A model generated the notes under the pieces. The model worked only from the letters and a program-made list of their open reading frames with translations, did no database searches and was not told the origin of the DNA. The translations under genes and the position numbers were made by a program. This document shows, in pieces, positions 1 to 7,887 of a stretch of DNA of 37,481 nucleotides. Origin of the DNA: CAZVEV01 sp964625865 (GTDB lineage Bacteria; Planctomycetota; Phycisphaerae; SM23-33). The stretch is from assembly GCA_964625865.1 (NCBI GenBank), contig CAZVEV010000026.1, positions 1-37,481 on the forward strand. Direction: 5' to 3'. The stretch's first letter is position 1. Each line of letters begins with the position of its first letter.

Positions 1-50
1 AAGATGCCGCTTCTACATTACCCGCCCGACAATCTTGCTCGGACAGACTA

Positions 51-1403
51 CTAGGGCTGAGTCGCCTGCAGGACCTTTTTCGCCCTGGCCCGGGTCTCTT
101 CGCTCCGGGCGTTCTGGACGACCTTCTGCATCACCGCACGCACGCGGGCCTTGTCGGTGCCGCTGATCTTCTCCGCAATCAGGACGGCAGCGAAACAGGC
201 GTCTTCGGCAATCTCGGGCTGGTCCAGCACGGTGGCCGCCAGGGCCAGCGACTCGAGCGTCGGAACCGTGCCCAGCGTGCCCAGCACGAGGACCTTCTCC
301 TGCTTGCGCGAGGCCAGTGTCATCGCCTCGCTGAGCGTGGCAAGGTCGGCGGGCCGGTCCTTGCCCGGGCCGGCCAGCCGGGCCATCCCGCGGATCGCCA
401 GAACGTGATTCCGCAGGTTCTTGACGTCGCGGGCCAGTTCCTTCAGGTGACCGATGGCGGCGGGGTCGGGCCAGTTCGCCAGTTGGCGCAGGGCTTCAAC
501 ACTGACGTCCTTGTCGTCGTCGGCCATGCGGGCGACGATCTCGCCCAAGGCTTTCGGTCCACCGGCCAGGGGCAGCGCACGCATCAAGAGGATGCGCGTG
601 GTTGGCTCGGCGCCGGCGAGACCGGCAATCACGGGGTCGGCGCATTGGGCCTGCCCGCGTTTACACGTCGCCAGCAAGGTCAGTGCCGCCAGCTTGCGTT
701 CGGCCTTGTCCTTGGCCGACTTGAGTCGCCTGACGACGACGGCCGTCTGGTTCTCGTCCGCCATGGCACGCAGGGCGGCGAGGACCGCCATCCGCACCGC
801 CAGGTCGGGATCGTCCGCGCTCCTGGCCATCACGGGAACCGCGTCGGGGACGTTACGGTCAACCAGCGCGGCGATCAGTTCGATCTTCGGCTTGGCGCCG
901 GCGGTCTTGAGGGCCTCTGTCATCGCGGCGTTCATCGCGTGGCCGCGGAGCTTTCGAAGGCTGCCCCGCGCGGCGTCCTTTTCGGCGTCGGACCCGGTGG
1001 CGGCGATCTTGGCGAGCACGGGAACGTCGGCGGTGCCGGCCACACCGGCCAGGGCCGTCGCCGCCGCTGCGCGAAGGGCCTCTGTCTTGCTGCCGAGCAT
1101 CTTCACGATCGCCGGTCGTGCCGCAACGTCGCCGCGGTCGCCCAGCGCGTCGATCAACCGGACCTGCACGTCGGTCGGCAGGGTCGGCAGGACCGTAACG
1201 AACCGCATCGTCGCGTCGGTGCCCGGGACCTTCTCACGGACCTGCTCCAACGCCAGGGCGCGCATGTCCTTGTCATCGCCGCCGAGCAGTTCGACGATCA
1301 TGTCGACGACGGCCTTGTCGGCCGCGCGCGATTCGGTTGCGGGAAAGGCGATTGAGACGGCCGCAAGAAGGGCCATCGCGCAGAGCAGCGTCGAACGTCG
1401 CAT
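51..1403 (-). CDS. Exported HEAT-repeat protein
   Basis: This protein of about 450 residues begins with a signal peptide (MRRSTLLCAMALLAAVSIAF, then a likely cleavage site near ESRA-A). The rest is a chain of alpha-helical HEAT/PBS-lyase-type repeats, seen as recurrent patterns such as AARPAIVKMLGSKTEALRAA, VRMAVLAALRAMADE and AEDACFAAVLIAEK, which suggests a solenoid scaffold for protein binding in the periplasm. No catalytic motif is visible. I chose the ATG at 1403 because the signal peptide starts there and an AAGGA lies about nine bases upstream; an open frame continues to 1472 but adds a non-conserved-looking leader. It is the third gene of a minus-strand set with another HEAT protein and a Gfo/Idh oxidoreductase, separated from the former by 169 bp that hold a large inverted repeat. 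A partner or substrate cannot be named. Confidence 0.85.
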   Translation of the reverse strand: MRRSTLLCAMALLAAVSIAFPATESRAADKAVVDMIVELLGGDDKDMRALALEQVREKVPGTDATMRFVTVLPTLPTDVQVRLIDALGDRGDVAARPAIVKMLGSKTEALRAAAATALAGVAGTADVPVLAKIAATGSDAEKDAARGSLRKLRGHAMNAAMTEALKTAGAKPKIELIAALVDRNVPDAVPVMARSADDPDLAVRMAVLAALRAMADENQTAVVVRRLKSAKDKAERKLAALTLLATCKRGQAQCADPVIAGLAGAEPTTRILLMRALPLAGGPKALGEIVARMADDDKDVSVEALRQLANWPDPAAIGHLKELARDVKNLRNHVLAIRGMARLAGPGKDRPADLATLSEAMTLASRKQEKVLVLGTLGTVPTLESLALAATVLDQPEIAEDACFAAVLIAEKISGTDKARVRAVMQKVVQNARSEETRARAKKVLQATQP

Positions 1404-1437
1404 GGTTTCAGTCCTTACTAACGTCCCATCTGTTGAA

Positions 1438-1535
1438 GCGGGTGCCGTGGCTTGACGCGAAGCGGCAACCACGTTTCCTCGAACGAAGAATCAACGTGGT
1501 TGCTCCGCTGCGCTCCGCAGCCCACGGCACCCGCT
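1438..1535. repeat. Nested inverted repeat (long hairpin) between the two HEAT genes
   Basis: The outer arms AGCGGGTGCCGTGG (1437-1450) and CCACGGCACCCGCT (1522-1535) are perfect complements. Inside them, GCAACCACGTT (1465-1475) and AACGTGGTTGC (1493-1503) form a second perfect stem, extended by imperfect CGG/CCG pairing with a bulge. Transcribed from the minus strand it would fold into one long two-part hairpin in the intercistronic mRNA. It could be a mobile REP-like repeat, an mRNA processing or stability element, or an attenuator. There is no T-tract, so a simple rho-independent terminator is unlikely. Confidence 0.75.
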
Positions 1536-1572
1536 CCTTCCATGAATCATCTGTCACGTCTGCCGCGCGGTG

Positions 1573-2355
1573 TCACTTCCCGGACGCGGTGGCGAAGATG
1601 CCCTTCGTGGCGGCCACCTTCACGTGTGCGGGCTGATCGCCGCTCTTGAGGGCCTTGTACAGCGCGAGGGCCTGGGCCTTCTCGCCGTCGGCAGCCAACT
1701 GCTGGGCGCAAATCAGCCGGGCGTCGGCCAGGGGCATCTTCATGCAGGCCTTGGCCTTGCCCGCGCACGCCGTCAGCGCCTTGGCCGCCTCCGGCGTGCC
1801 GATAAGGGCCAAGGCATGGGCGGCCGCCTGGGCGATCGCCATGTCCGAGTCGCCCACGTACTTCGCGATGGCCGCCGTGCTCTTGGCATCGCGACGCGTG
1901 CCCAGCGTGCCGATGATGCCCGGCTTGAGCTTGGCCGAGACCTTCGGCATCGCGTCGCGCAGCGCTTCGGTCGCCTTGTCGTCGGGGATGCGTCCCAGGG
2001 CGAAGCGTGCAATGTGCGAGGTCTTCTCGTCCGGCAGCAGCGCGGCCAGGGCCTTGACCGACTCGCCCGTGCCCACCTGCATCAGCTTGCGGCAGACGTA
2101 GTCCTGCGCGGACCGCGAGATCCCGCCGGCCAGTACGTCGGTCAACTGCTTGGCCAGCGTCTTGCGCCCTGCCGCATCGCCGTGCGTGGCGATGATCGCC
2201 TGGTCGATGGGGTTCAGCGCCTTGCGATCGGCGTCCCAGTCATAGGTTTTCAGTGTTTCCAGTGCCTTGTCCACCGCGGCGGTATCCACCTTGGCGGCGG
2301 TTGAAACGGCCGATCCAGCCGCCGGTGTCGTTCCTGTCATGGTCTTGCTCGTCAT
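1573..2355 (-). CDS. HEAT-repeat protein, probably cytoplasmic
   Basis: The product is 260 residues. After a low-complexity Ala/Thr-rich N-terminus (about residues 1-30) it is alpha-helical, with HEAT-like units at about residues 90-210 (for example SVKALAALLPDEKTSHIARFALG, DAKSTAAIAKYVGDSDMAIAQAAAHAL). No signal peptide or membrane segment is evident. The start at 2355 is well supported: AAGGAG (2364-2369) sits eight bases upstream. The gene begins 32 bp after the Gfo/Idh oxidoreductase stop and is most likely co-transcribed with it. HEAT proteins next to exported Gfo/Idh genes recur in planctomycetes, but no function is established that I can name, and I do not assign one. Confidence 0.85.
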   Translation of the reverse strand: MTSKTMTGTTPAAGSAVSTAAKVDTAAVDKALETLKTYDWDADRKALNPIDQAIIATHGDAAGRKTLAKQLTDVLAGGISRSAQDYVCRKLMQVGTGESVKALAALLPDEKTSHIARFALGRIPDDKATEALRDAMPKVSAKLKPGIIGTLGTRRDAKSTAAIAKYVGDSDMAIAQAAAHALALIGTPEAAKALTACAGKAKACMKMPLADARLICAQQLAADGEKAQALALYKALKSGDQPAHVKVAATKGIFATASGK

Positions 2356-2387
2356 CTCAGCATCTCCTTGATGCGATTGTCGTCTCG

Positions 2388-3632
2388 TTAGATTACCCAG
2401 GGCTCTCTTCGTTCAACGTCGACCAGGCGGTTGGCTTCGTCGTCGTTGACAAACTGCTGCTTAACCGTGTCCCACTTCAGCGACCGTTCGAGTTGGTAGG
2501 CGATGAGGAACAGGTGGCAGACGGTGGTGGTGTGGACGGCGAACTCGATGTCGCGGAACGGCCTCTTGCGCGTCTTGACGCAGTCGATGAAGTCGCCGTA
2601 GATCCCGCCGGTCCCGGCGTACTTGGGAACGGGCTTGGACGGGCCCTTCTCGTTGGTGCCGATCACGTGCATGTTGCCCTGCCCCGGATAGTTGTGGTGA
2701 ATCATCTTGCCGTTGGGGTAGCGGCAGGTGGCGTACTTCTTGCCCTTGTCGTTATGGAAGATGACTTCCTCGGGCTCCAGTTCGCGGACGTCGATGGCGA
2801 AGGTGGCCCCGCCGAAGTGGTGGGCGCCCCAGTCGGTCATGCCCCCCCCGGAATAATCCCTGAACGACCGCCAGCTCTTCCCGTTGATGCTGTAGCTGCC
2901 GCTGCACCGATAGCGGTGGTACGGCGCCCAGGGGGCCGGTCCCAGCCACATGTCCCAGTCGAAGCCGTCGGGAATCGGCTCGCCCTTGATGTTGCAGTCC
3001 CTCGGGAGCGGGCCGACCTTGACGTTGATCGACTTGATGAGACCCTTGTCGCCGTTCCAGCAGGGGTTGACCACGCGCCGGTAATCGCCCAGGACGCGCT
3101 GGGACCCGCCGGAGACGACCCGCCCGTACCGCCGGGCCGCTTCGATCATCAGCTTGCCCTCGCGCAGCGTCTTGGTCTCGGGCTTCTGGCAGTAGATGTC
3201 CTTGCCGTTGCGGCAGGCCTCGATCACGATAATCGCGTGCCAGTGGTCCGGCGTGGCGCAGTGCACCGCGTCGATATCGTCGCGGGTAATCAGTTCGCGG
3301 AAGTCGTTGTAGACCTTGCAGTCGGTGTTCTTGTACTTGCCGTCAATGGCCCTCTTCGAGCCGTCGCGAATGCCCTTCCTCACGTCGCACATGGCCACGT
3401 ACTGCACGTCGCCGCGATTCAGGAACGACCGCTGGTCGCCGCGCCCCATGTTGCCGATGCCGATGCCGCCCATGACGATGCGCTCGCTCGGCGCGGTCTT
3501 GCCGTCCTTGCCCAGCGCCGAACCCGGGATCAGATACGGCAGGGCCACCGCGCCCGCCGCCGCCTTCAGAAAGCCTCTTCGACCCAGAGATGTACTCCGG
3601 TCGTCTGTTGGTTTGCTCTTGTGATCTGCCAC
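2388..3632 (-). CDS. Tat-exported Gfo/Idh/MocA family oxidoreductase
   Basis: This is a 414-residue NAD(P)-dependent sugar or polyol oxidoreductase-like protein. The N-terminus carries a twin-arginine signal (SLGRRGFLKAAAGAVALP). A Rossmann nucleotide site follows (GGIGIGNMGRGDQ), then the family loop with its conserved Lys-Pro pair (YCQKPET) and, in the C-terminal sheet domain, GGGMTDWGAHHFGGA with the His pair typical of the active-site region. The start is a GTG at 3632: GGGAAAGGGA lies about seven bases upstream and the Tat signal follows at once. The frame stays open up to 3878, but that part has no family resemblance. Two HEAT genes follow. The substrate is unknown; exported planctomycetal members are often linked to glycan breakdown, and the sialoglycan cluster downstream is in the opposite orientation. 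Confidence 0.9.
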   Translation of the reverse strand: MADHKSKPTDDRSTSLGRRGFLKAAAGAVALPYLIPGSALGKDGKTAPSERIVMGGIGIGNMGRGDQRSFLNRGDVQYVAMCDVRKGIRDGSKRAIDGKYKNTDCKVYNDFRELITRDDIDAVHCATPDHWHAIIVIEACRNGKDIYCQKPETKTLREGKLMIEAARRYGRVVSGGSQRVLGDYRRVVNPCWNGDKGLIKSINVKVGPLPRDCNIKGEPIPDGFDWDMWLGPAPWAPYHRYRCSGSYSINGKSWRSFRDYSGGGMTDWGAHHFGGATFAIDVRELEPEEVIFHNDKGKKYATCRYPNGKMIHHNYPGQGNMHVIGTNEKGPSKPVPKYAGTGGIYGDFIDCVKTRKRPFRDIEFAVHTTTVCHLFLIAYQLERSLKWDTVKQQFVNDDEANRLVDVERREPWVI

Positions 3633-3731
3633 GTGTTGATCCCTTTCCCGATAGTTCGCTTTGCGGCGCCTCACTGCTTTGCGAAGTAGCTTCGCTACGC
3701 AGCACGAGTCGGCGTCCTGGATGGCCTCCCT

Positions 3732-3750
3732 CCCCGCGACCGCCGCGGGG
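3732..3750. other. Hairpin in the oxidoreductase 5' leader
   Basis: CCCCGCG (3732-3738) and CGCGGGG (3744-3750) form a perfect 7-bp stem with a 5-nt loop. It lies just inside the transcript expected from the proposed promoter at 3762-3791, so it would be at the very 5' end of the oxidoreductase mRNA, where such hairpins can protect against decay. A second small hairpin (GCGAAG/CTTCGC) follows at about 3683-3697. Confidence 0.45.
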
Positions 3751-3761
3751 CATTGAGGCTG

Positions 3762-3791
3762 ATTGTACTCGATCCGAAACGACAACGACAA
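3762..3791 (-). promoter_or_regulatory. Candidate promoter of the oxidoreductase-HEAT set
   Basis: On the minus strand, TTGTCG (3791-3786), an 18-base spacer and TACAAT (3767-3762) resemble a sigma-70 promoter. This gives a leader of about 120 nt before the GTG start. The 517-bp region 3633-4149 separates divergent genes; besides this promoter it holds a hairpin, a run of ten C (3926-3935), a tandem pair of 10-mers (CCCGTGGCCG/CCCGTGGCCA, 3890-3909) and the repeat copy at 3962-3980. I see no gene in it. Confidence 0.35.
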
Positions 3792-3961
3792 CGGCGTTAG
3801 CCGCAGATCTCGCGGATACCACAGATTTGAACAAGACAACAACAGATGTGTTTCGTGCTTCTTGCTTTTGGCCTGCAACGTCGCAGACGCCCGTGGCCGC
3901 CCGTGGCCACGTTCTGTCCCGCAAGCCCCCCCCCCGCCGCCTGGGGGTGAGAAAGCTGCTT

Positions 3962-3980
3962 AGGCCGCGGCCTCGTGCGT
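3962..3980 (+). repeat. 19-nt dispersed repeat, copy 1
   Basis: AGGCCGCGGCCTCGTGCGT occurs here and, in inverted orientation, at 34187-34205. The palindrome AGGCCGCGGCCT forms its left half. Similarity decays over roughly another 15-20 bases on the side that follows CGTGCGT. This copy lies upstream of the P-type ATPase; the other lies just downstream of the last gene of the sialoglycan run. Confidence 0.6.
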
Positions 3981-4149
3981 TCTAGAGGGGACAGGCCGGG
4001 TTAATGCCCGCCCCGACGATGTGCAGGACGACATAGTCTTGCGGCCGGGAGCGCACTGGGTAGAATCGTCTGGCAAGGCTCGGGACGAGCGAGCAAGCGG
4101 CCGGCTGGATCGGCGGTTGGTGGTTCTTATTGCAGGGAGACTGTGCTTC

Positions 4150-6951
4150 GTGGATATCTGGCATGCACTGGACGCCGATGAAGTCCAGAAGCAACTCGAC
4201 GTGGCCGCGGATCAGGGGCTCACCGGCGCTGAAGTTGAATCGAGGCGCAGCATCCACGGCCCCAACGTGCTCGACGAAGGCAGCAGCAAGGGGCCGTGGC
4301 GGATCCTTGCCGAACAGTTCATGAGCCTTCTGGTGATCCTGCTTGTCGTGGCGGCCTTCGTGTCGGCGGTCGTGCTCGGCGAGTGGGTCGACGGCGGGGT
4401 GATCCTGGTCGTGGTGATCCTCAACGCTCTTCTCGGCTTTAGCCAGGAGTTTCGCGCCGAGAAGGCGATGGCCGCACTGAAGAAGCTGACGCGGAACACG
4501 GTGCGGGTCCGCAGGGACGGAGCGATCCGGGAGGTCAAGAGCGACCAGATCGTTCCCGGCGACGTGGTGTTCCTGGAGGCGGGGAACCTGATCGCAGCCG
4601 ACTGTCGACTTCTCGAGGCGGCGGATCTCCGCGTCGAGGAAGCGCCGCTGACCGGCGAGTCGGTGCCCGTGACCAAGCAGTGCGAGTCGCTGGGCGACGC
4701 CGCCACGCCGGTGGGCGACCGCGTGAACATGGGCCACATGGGCACGGTGGTCACGTACGGCCGCGGCGTGGGGCTCGTGGTCGGCACGGGCATGGACACC
4801 GAACTGGGCAAGATCGCCGGCAGCCTGCAGGCGGTCGAGAAGGACGAAACGCCGCTCCAGAAGCACCTGGCGCACCTGGGCAGGATTCTCATCGTCGTGG
4901 CCCTCGTGTTGATTGCCGTCGTCGTGGTCATCGGCCTGGTGCAGGGCAAGGACCTCAAGACGATGTTCCTGACGGCGGTGAGCATGGCCGTCGCCGCCGT
5001 ACCGGAAGGCCTGCCCGCGGTGGTGACGATCGCGCTGGCCGTCGGCGCCCAGCGCATGCTCCGGCGCAACGCCCTGATCCGCAAACTGCCCGCCGTCGAG
5101 ACGCTCGGGTCCGTGACGGCCATCTGCTCGGACAAGACCGGCACGCTGACGCGAAACCAGATGACGGTGACGCAGCTCGTCCTGCCTGACAAGACCGTCG
5201 AGATCTCCACCAAGGCCCACGCGGGCAAGAGCGAGTCGCAACTCGACCTGTCGGCGGACCCGGCGGCGGCCGTGCTGCTGTGCATGGCGACGCTGTGCAA
5301 TGACGCGGCGATCAAGGACGACCCGGACACGCCCAAGACCGACACGGCGGGCGACCCCACCGAAGGCGCCCTGCTGCTGTGCGCCCTGGACGCCGGGTTC
5401 GAAAAGGAGCACCTCGACAAGATACTGCCCCGCATCGGCGAGGCGCCCTTCGACTCCGACCGCAAACGCATGACCACCCTGCACGAGGTGCCCGCCGACC
5501 GGGACGCCCTGCCGGAGGCCCTGCGGACCGGATGGGAGGCCATCGTGGGTCCCGCCGCCTGCTTCGCGGCAGCCAAGGGCGGCGTCGAAAGCCTCTCCGA
5601 GGTCTGCGACCACATCTACCGCGGCGGGCAGGTCGCTGCAATGACGCAAGAGGTGCGCGAGGAACTGTCCCAGCGAAACGCCGACCTGGCCGGACACGGC
5701 GTTCGTGTGCTGGGGGTGGCCTGGCGGGGCTTCGACGCACGCCCGTCCGAGCCGGACGCCCAGGCGGCTGAGAGCGAGATGGTCTTCCTCGGCATGGTGG
5801 GCATGGTCGACCCGATACGCCCCGAGGTGCGCGAAGCGGTGGGCAAGTGCGTCTCGGCGGGCATCCGTCCGGTGATGATCACGGGGGACCACCCGCTGAT
5901 GGCGCGATACATCGCACGCAAACTCGGCATGGTGCCCGAAGACGACGACAGCAGGGCCCGCGTGATGACCGGGCGCGAACTGACGACGATGTCCGCCGAC
6001 GAGTTGAGCGAGGCCGTCAAGGACGTCTCGGTCTACGCCCGCGTGGCGCCGGAGGACAAGCTCAACATCGTCGACGCCCTCCAGGCTCACGGCGAGGTCG
6101 TGGCGATGACGGGCGACGGCGTCAACGACGCACCGGCACTGAAGAGCGCCGACATCGGCGTGGCCATGGGCATCACCGGCACGGACGTGTCCAAGGAGGC
6201 GTCCGACATGGTGCTCGAGGACGACAACTTCACGACCGTCGTCGCCGCCGTCGAGGAAGGACGGACGATCTTCGCCAACATCAGGCGGTTCATCCGGTTC
6301 CTGCTGGCCTGCAATACCGGGGAACTGTGGGTCTTCCTGATCGCACCGTTTTTCGGCATGCCCCTGCCCCTCCTTCCGGTGCAGATCCTCTGGATGAATC
6401 TGGTCACCGACGGGCTGCCCGCGATGGGGCTCGGCCTCGAACCGTCCGAACGGGACATCATGAGCCGCCCGCCCCGCGATCCGGCGGCGCCGATTATCGA
6501 CTGGATGCAGGGGGTCCGTATCCTCTGGATAGGCCTGCTGATCGCGGTGCTGGCGATGGCCGTCGGCTACGGCGCCTGGCGAGATGCCGGCTCGCCGGCC
6601 GGCATCGACCCGCATGCCCCCGGCGCCGCGGTCCGCCCGGCGGTCTGGCAGACCATGCTGTTCTGCACGATGGTCTTCGCCCAGTTGTTCCTGGCCTTCT
6701 CCGAGCGGAGCGACCGGTACTCCCTGCTGACGATCGGACTGCTCTCGAACAAGTACGTGCTGATCTCGGTCATCGGCGCCCTGGCCTGCCAACTGGGCGT
6801 GGTCTACCTGCCGCTCTGCCAGACGCTGTTCAAGACCGCGCCGCTGACCGCGGGCCAACTGGGCCTCTGCATCGCCACCGGCATGGTCGTCCTGGTCGCG
6901 GCAGAACTCGACAAGGCCGTCCGGCGCGCCAGGAGTCCGATCAGAGCATGA
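4150..6951 (+). CDS. P2A-type cation-transporting P-type ATPase, probably Ca2+ exporter
   Basis: The product (about 933 residues) has all the hallmarks of an ATP-driven ion pump: actuator motif TGES (168-171), phosphorylated Asp328 in CSDKTGTLT, nucleotide-domain motifs GDPTEGALL and FDSDRKRMT, an AAKGG motif, MITGDHP, and the hinge TGDGVNDAPAL (from residue 654). PEGLPA (Glu286) in membrane helix 4, NTGEL in helix 5 and NLVTDGLPA in helix 6 match the calcium-site residues of SERCA/PMCA-like pumps, so Ca2+ efflux across the inner membrane is most likely; another divalent cation or Na+ cannot be excluded. An N-terminal cation-ATPase domain precedes the first membrane pair, and the C-terminal helices end with a basic tail. 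I chose the GTG at 4150 because AGGGAG lies nine bases upstream and the family sequence begins there; the frame is open from 4021. It appears monocistronic. Confidence 0.93.
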   Translation: MDIWHALDADEVQKQLDVAADQGLTGAEVESRRSIHGPNVLDEGSSKGPWRILAEQFMSLLVILLVVAAFVSAVVLGEWVDGGVILVVVILNALLGFSQEFRAEKAMAALKKLTRNTVRVRRDGAIREVKSDQIVPGDVVFLEAGNLIAADCRLLEAADLRVEEAPLTGESVPVTKQCESLGDAATPVGDRVNMGHMGTVVTYGRGVGLVVGTGMDTELGKIAGSLQAVEKDETPLQKHLAHLGRILIVVALVLIAVVVVIGLVQGKDLKTMFLTAVSMAVAAVPEGLPAVVTIALAVGAQRMLRRNALIRKLPAVETLGSVTAICSDKTGTLTRNQMTVTQLVLPDKTVEISTKAHAGKSESQLDLSADPAAAVLLCMATLCNDAAIKDDPDTPKTDTAGDPTEGALLLCALDAGFEKEHLDKILPRIGEAPFDSDRKRMTTLHEVPADRDALPEALRTGWEAIVGPAACFAAAKGGVESLSEVCDHIYRGGQVAAMTQEVREELSQRNADLAGHGVRVLGVAWRGFDARPSEPDAQAAESEMVFLGMVGMVDPIRPEVREAVGKCVSAGIRPVMITGDHPLMARYIARKLGMVPEDDDSRARVMTGRELTTMSADELSEAVKDVSVYARVAPEDKLNIVDALQAHGEVVAMTGDGVNDAPALKSADIGVAMGITGTDVSKEASDMVLEDDNFTTVVAAVEEGRTIFANIRRFIRFLLACNTGELWVFLIAPFFGMPLPLLPVQILWMNLVTDGLPAMGLGLEPSERDIMSRPPRDPAAPIIDWMQGVRILWIGLLIAVLAMAVGYGAWRDAGSPAGIDPHAPGAAVRPAVWQTMLFCTMVFAQLFLAFSERSDRYSLLTIGLLSNKYVLISVIGALACQLGVVYLPLCQTLFKTAPLTAGQLGLCIATGMVVLVAAELDKAVRRARSPIRA

Positions 6952-7026
6952 TGCCGGACATGACCCCGGCAGCGGTGGCGCAGAGATCGGAGGCCTGTTC
7001 AGTGCGCAGGGGCCGAGCCCTTGAGC

Positions 7027-7887
7027 CTACCTGACTTTGTCCGGGATGTAGAACTGGTGGGGATACCCGCTGGCGACGTGTTTGCTGACGCCCATCTCGT
7101 CGGCGGTGTACTGTTCGACGTGGCCGTCGGTGTAGCCGGCGTTCATGCGCATGTCCCTGGGGACGGCCTCGCTGCCGGCAAAGCGGATCCACGTCGATCC
7201 GTAGCCGTAAAAGAACTCGCCCGTGCTGCCGACCACGCCGGGCGAGGAATGGGCCTGCCACCAGTCGTTGCTATACCCGCGCCACGCGAGCATATCGGAG
7301 ACCAGCAGGTCGTCCTGGCCGGAACTGTGCAGCGTGGTGGGCCCCTGGAAGCCGGACTCGAACCCGCGGTAGTCCCACAGCAGCCAGTAGGAACTGCCCA
7401 GGTGTCGTGTGTTGCCCGCCTCGTACTCGCGCTGCATGTACTCCGGCTCGCCCGGCGAGAACGAGCAGACGAAGACGCTGACGTCCGGGAGATACCGGCC
7501 CAGGTACGGGTAGACCGCCCCACCGTTGTACTTCGTGTCGGCCCGCGGGTCGTCGGCATGGTAATTCAGTTCGTCGGGCCAACTGTACCCGTGCGACGTC
7601 CAGCACCACCGCACGACCGAGGGGGGCAGATTGCCCTCGTTGTTGGCCGCGTACTGCCCCGCGCCAAGCAGGATCTGACGTACGTTGTGCCCGCAGATCG
7701 ACAGCTTGGCCGCCTTTATCGCCTGCTGGATGGACGGCGCGAGGATGGCCGTCAACAGCGCCATGATCGCCACCACCACCATCAGTTCGATCAGCGTGAG
7801 ACCCTTAGCGTCTCTGCATGTACTGCGATCATCCCACTTTGTTCGGCGCCGGGCAGCATGTTCGTTGTGCGACATTGGAGTTCTCAC
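7027..7887 (-). CDS. Prepilin-type (pseudopilin-like) protein with C-terminal DGHV motif
   Basis: The 286-residue product has a type IV prepilin signal: a basic leader, then G|LTLIELMVVVAIMALLTAIL with cleavage after the Gly by prepilin peptidase and Glu at mature position 5. The globular part is rich in Trp/Tyr and ends with NAGYTDGHVEQY, resembling the DUF1559/H-X9-DG class common in planctomycetes, although the His ten residues before the DG is an Arg here. The GTG start at 7887 overlaps the TGA of the upstream regulator by four bases (GTGA), which implies translational coupling; an ATG at 7875 is an alternative. A role at the cell surface in glycan capture or secretion can be imagined for such proteins, but nothing in the sequence proves it. 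Confidence 0.88.
   Translation of the reverse strand: MRTPMSHNEHAARRRTKWDDRSTCRDAKGLTLIELMVVVAIMALLTAILAPSIQQAIKAAKLSICGHNVRQILLGAGQYAANNEGNLPPSVVRWCWTSHGYSWPDELNYHADDPRADTKYNGGAVYPYLGRYLPDVSVFVCSFSPGEPEYMQREYEAGNTRHLGSSYWLLWDYRGFESGFQGPTTLHSSGQDDLLVSDMLAWRGYSNDWWQAHSSPGVVGSTGEFFYGYGSTWIRFAGSEAVPRDMRMNAGYTDGHVEQYTADEMGVSKHVASGYPHQFYIPDKVR

Noticed and set aside
3926..3935. Run of ten C upstream of the ATPase as a phase-variation tract
   Set aside because: It lies outside coding sequence, more than 200 bases before the start, and no promoter spacing effect is evident.
3982..6858. 958-codon open frame antisense to the P-type ATPase
   Set aside because: It is a shadow frame caused by the high GC third positions of the ATPase gene; its product is His/Arg/Gly/Asp-rich and has no domain pattern, while the plus-strand product has every P-type ATPase motif.
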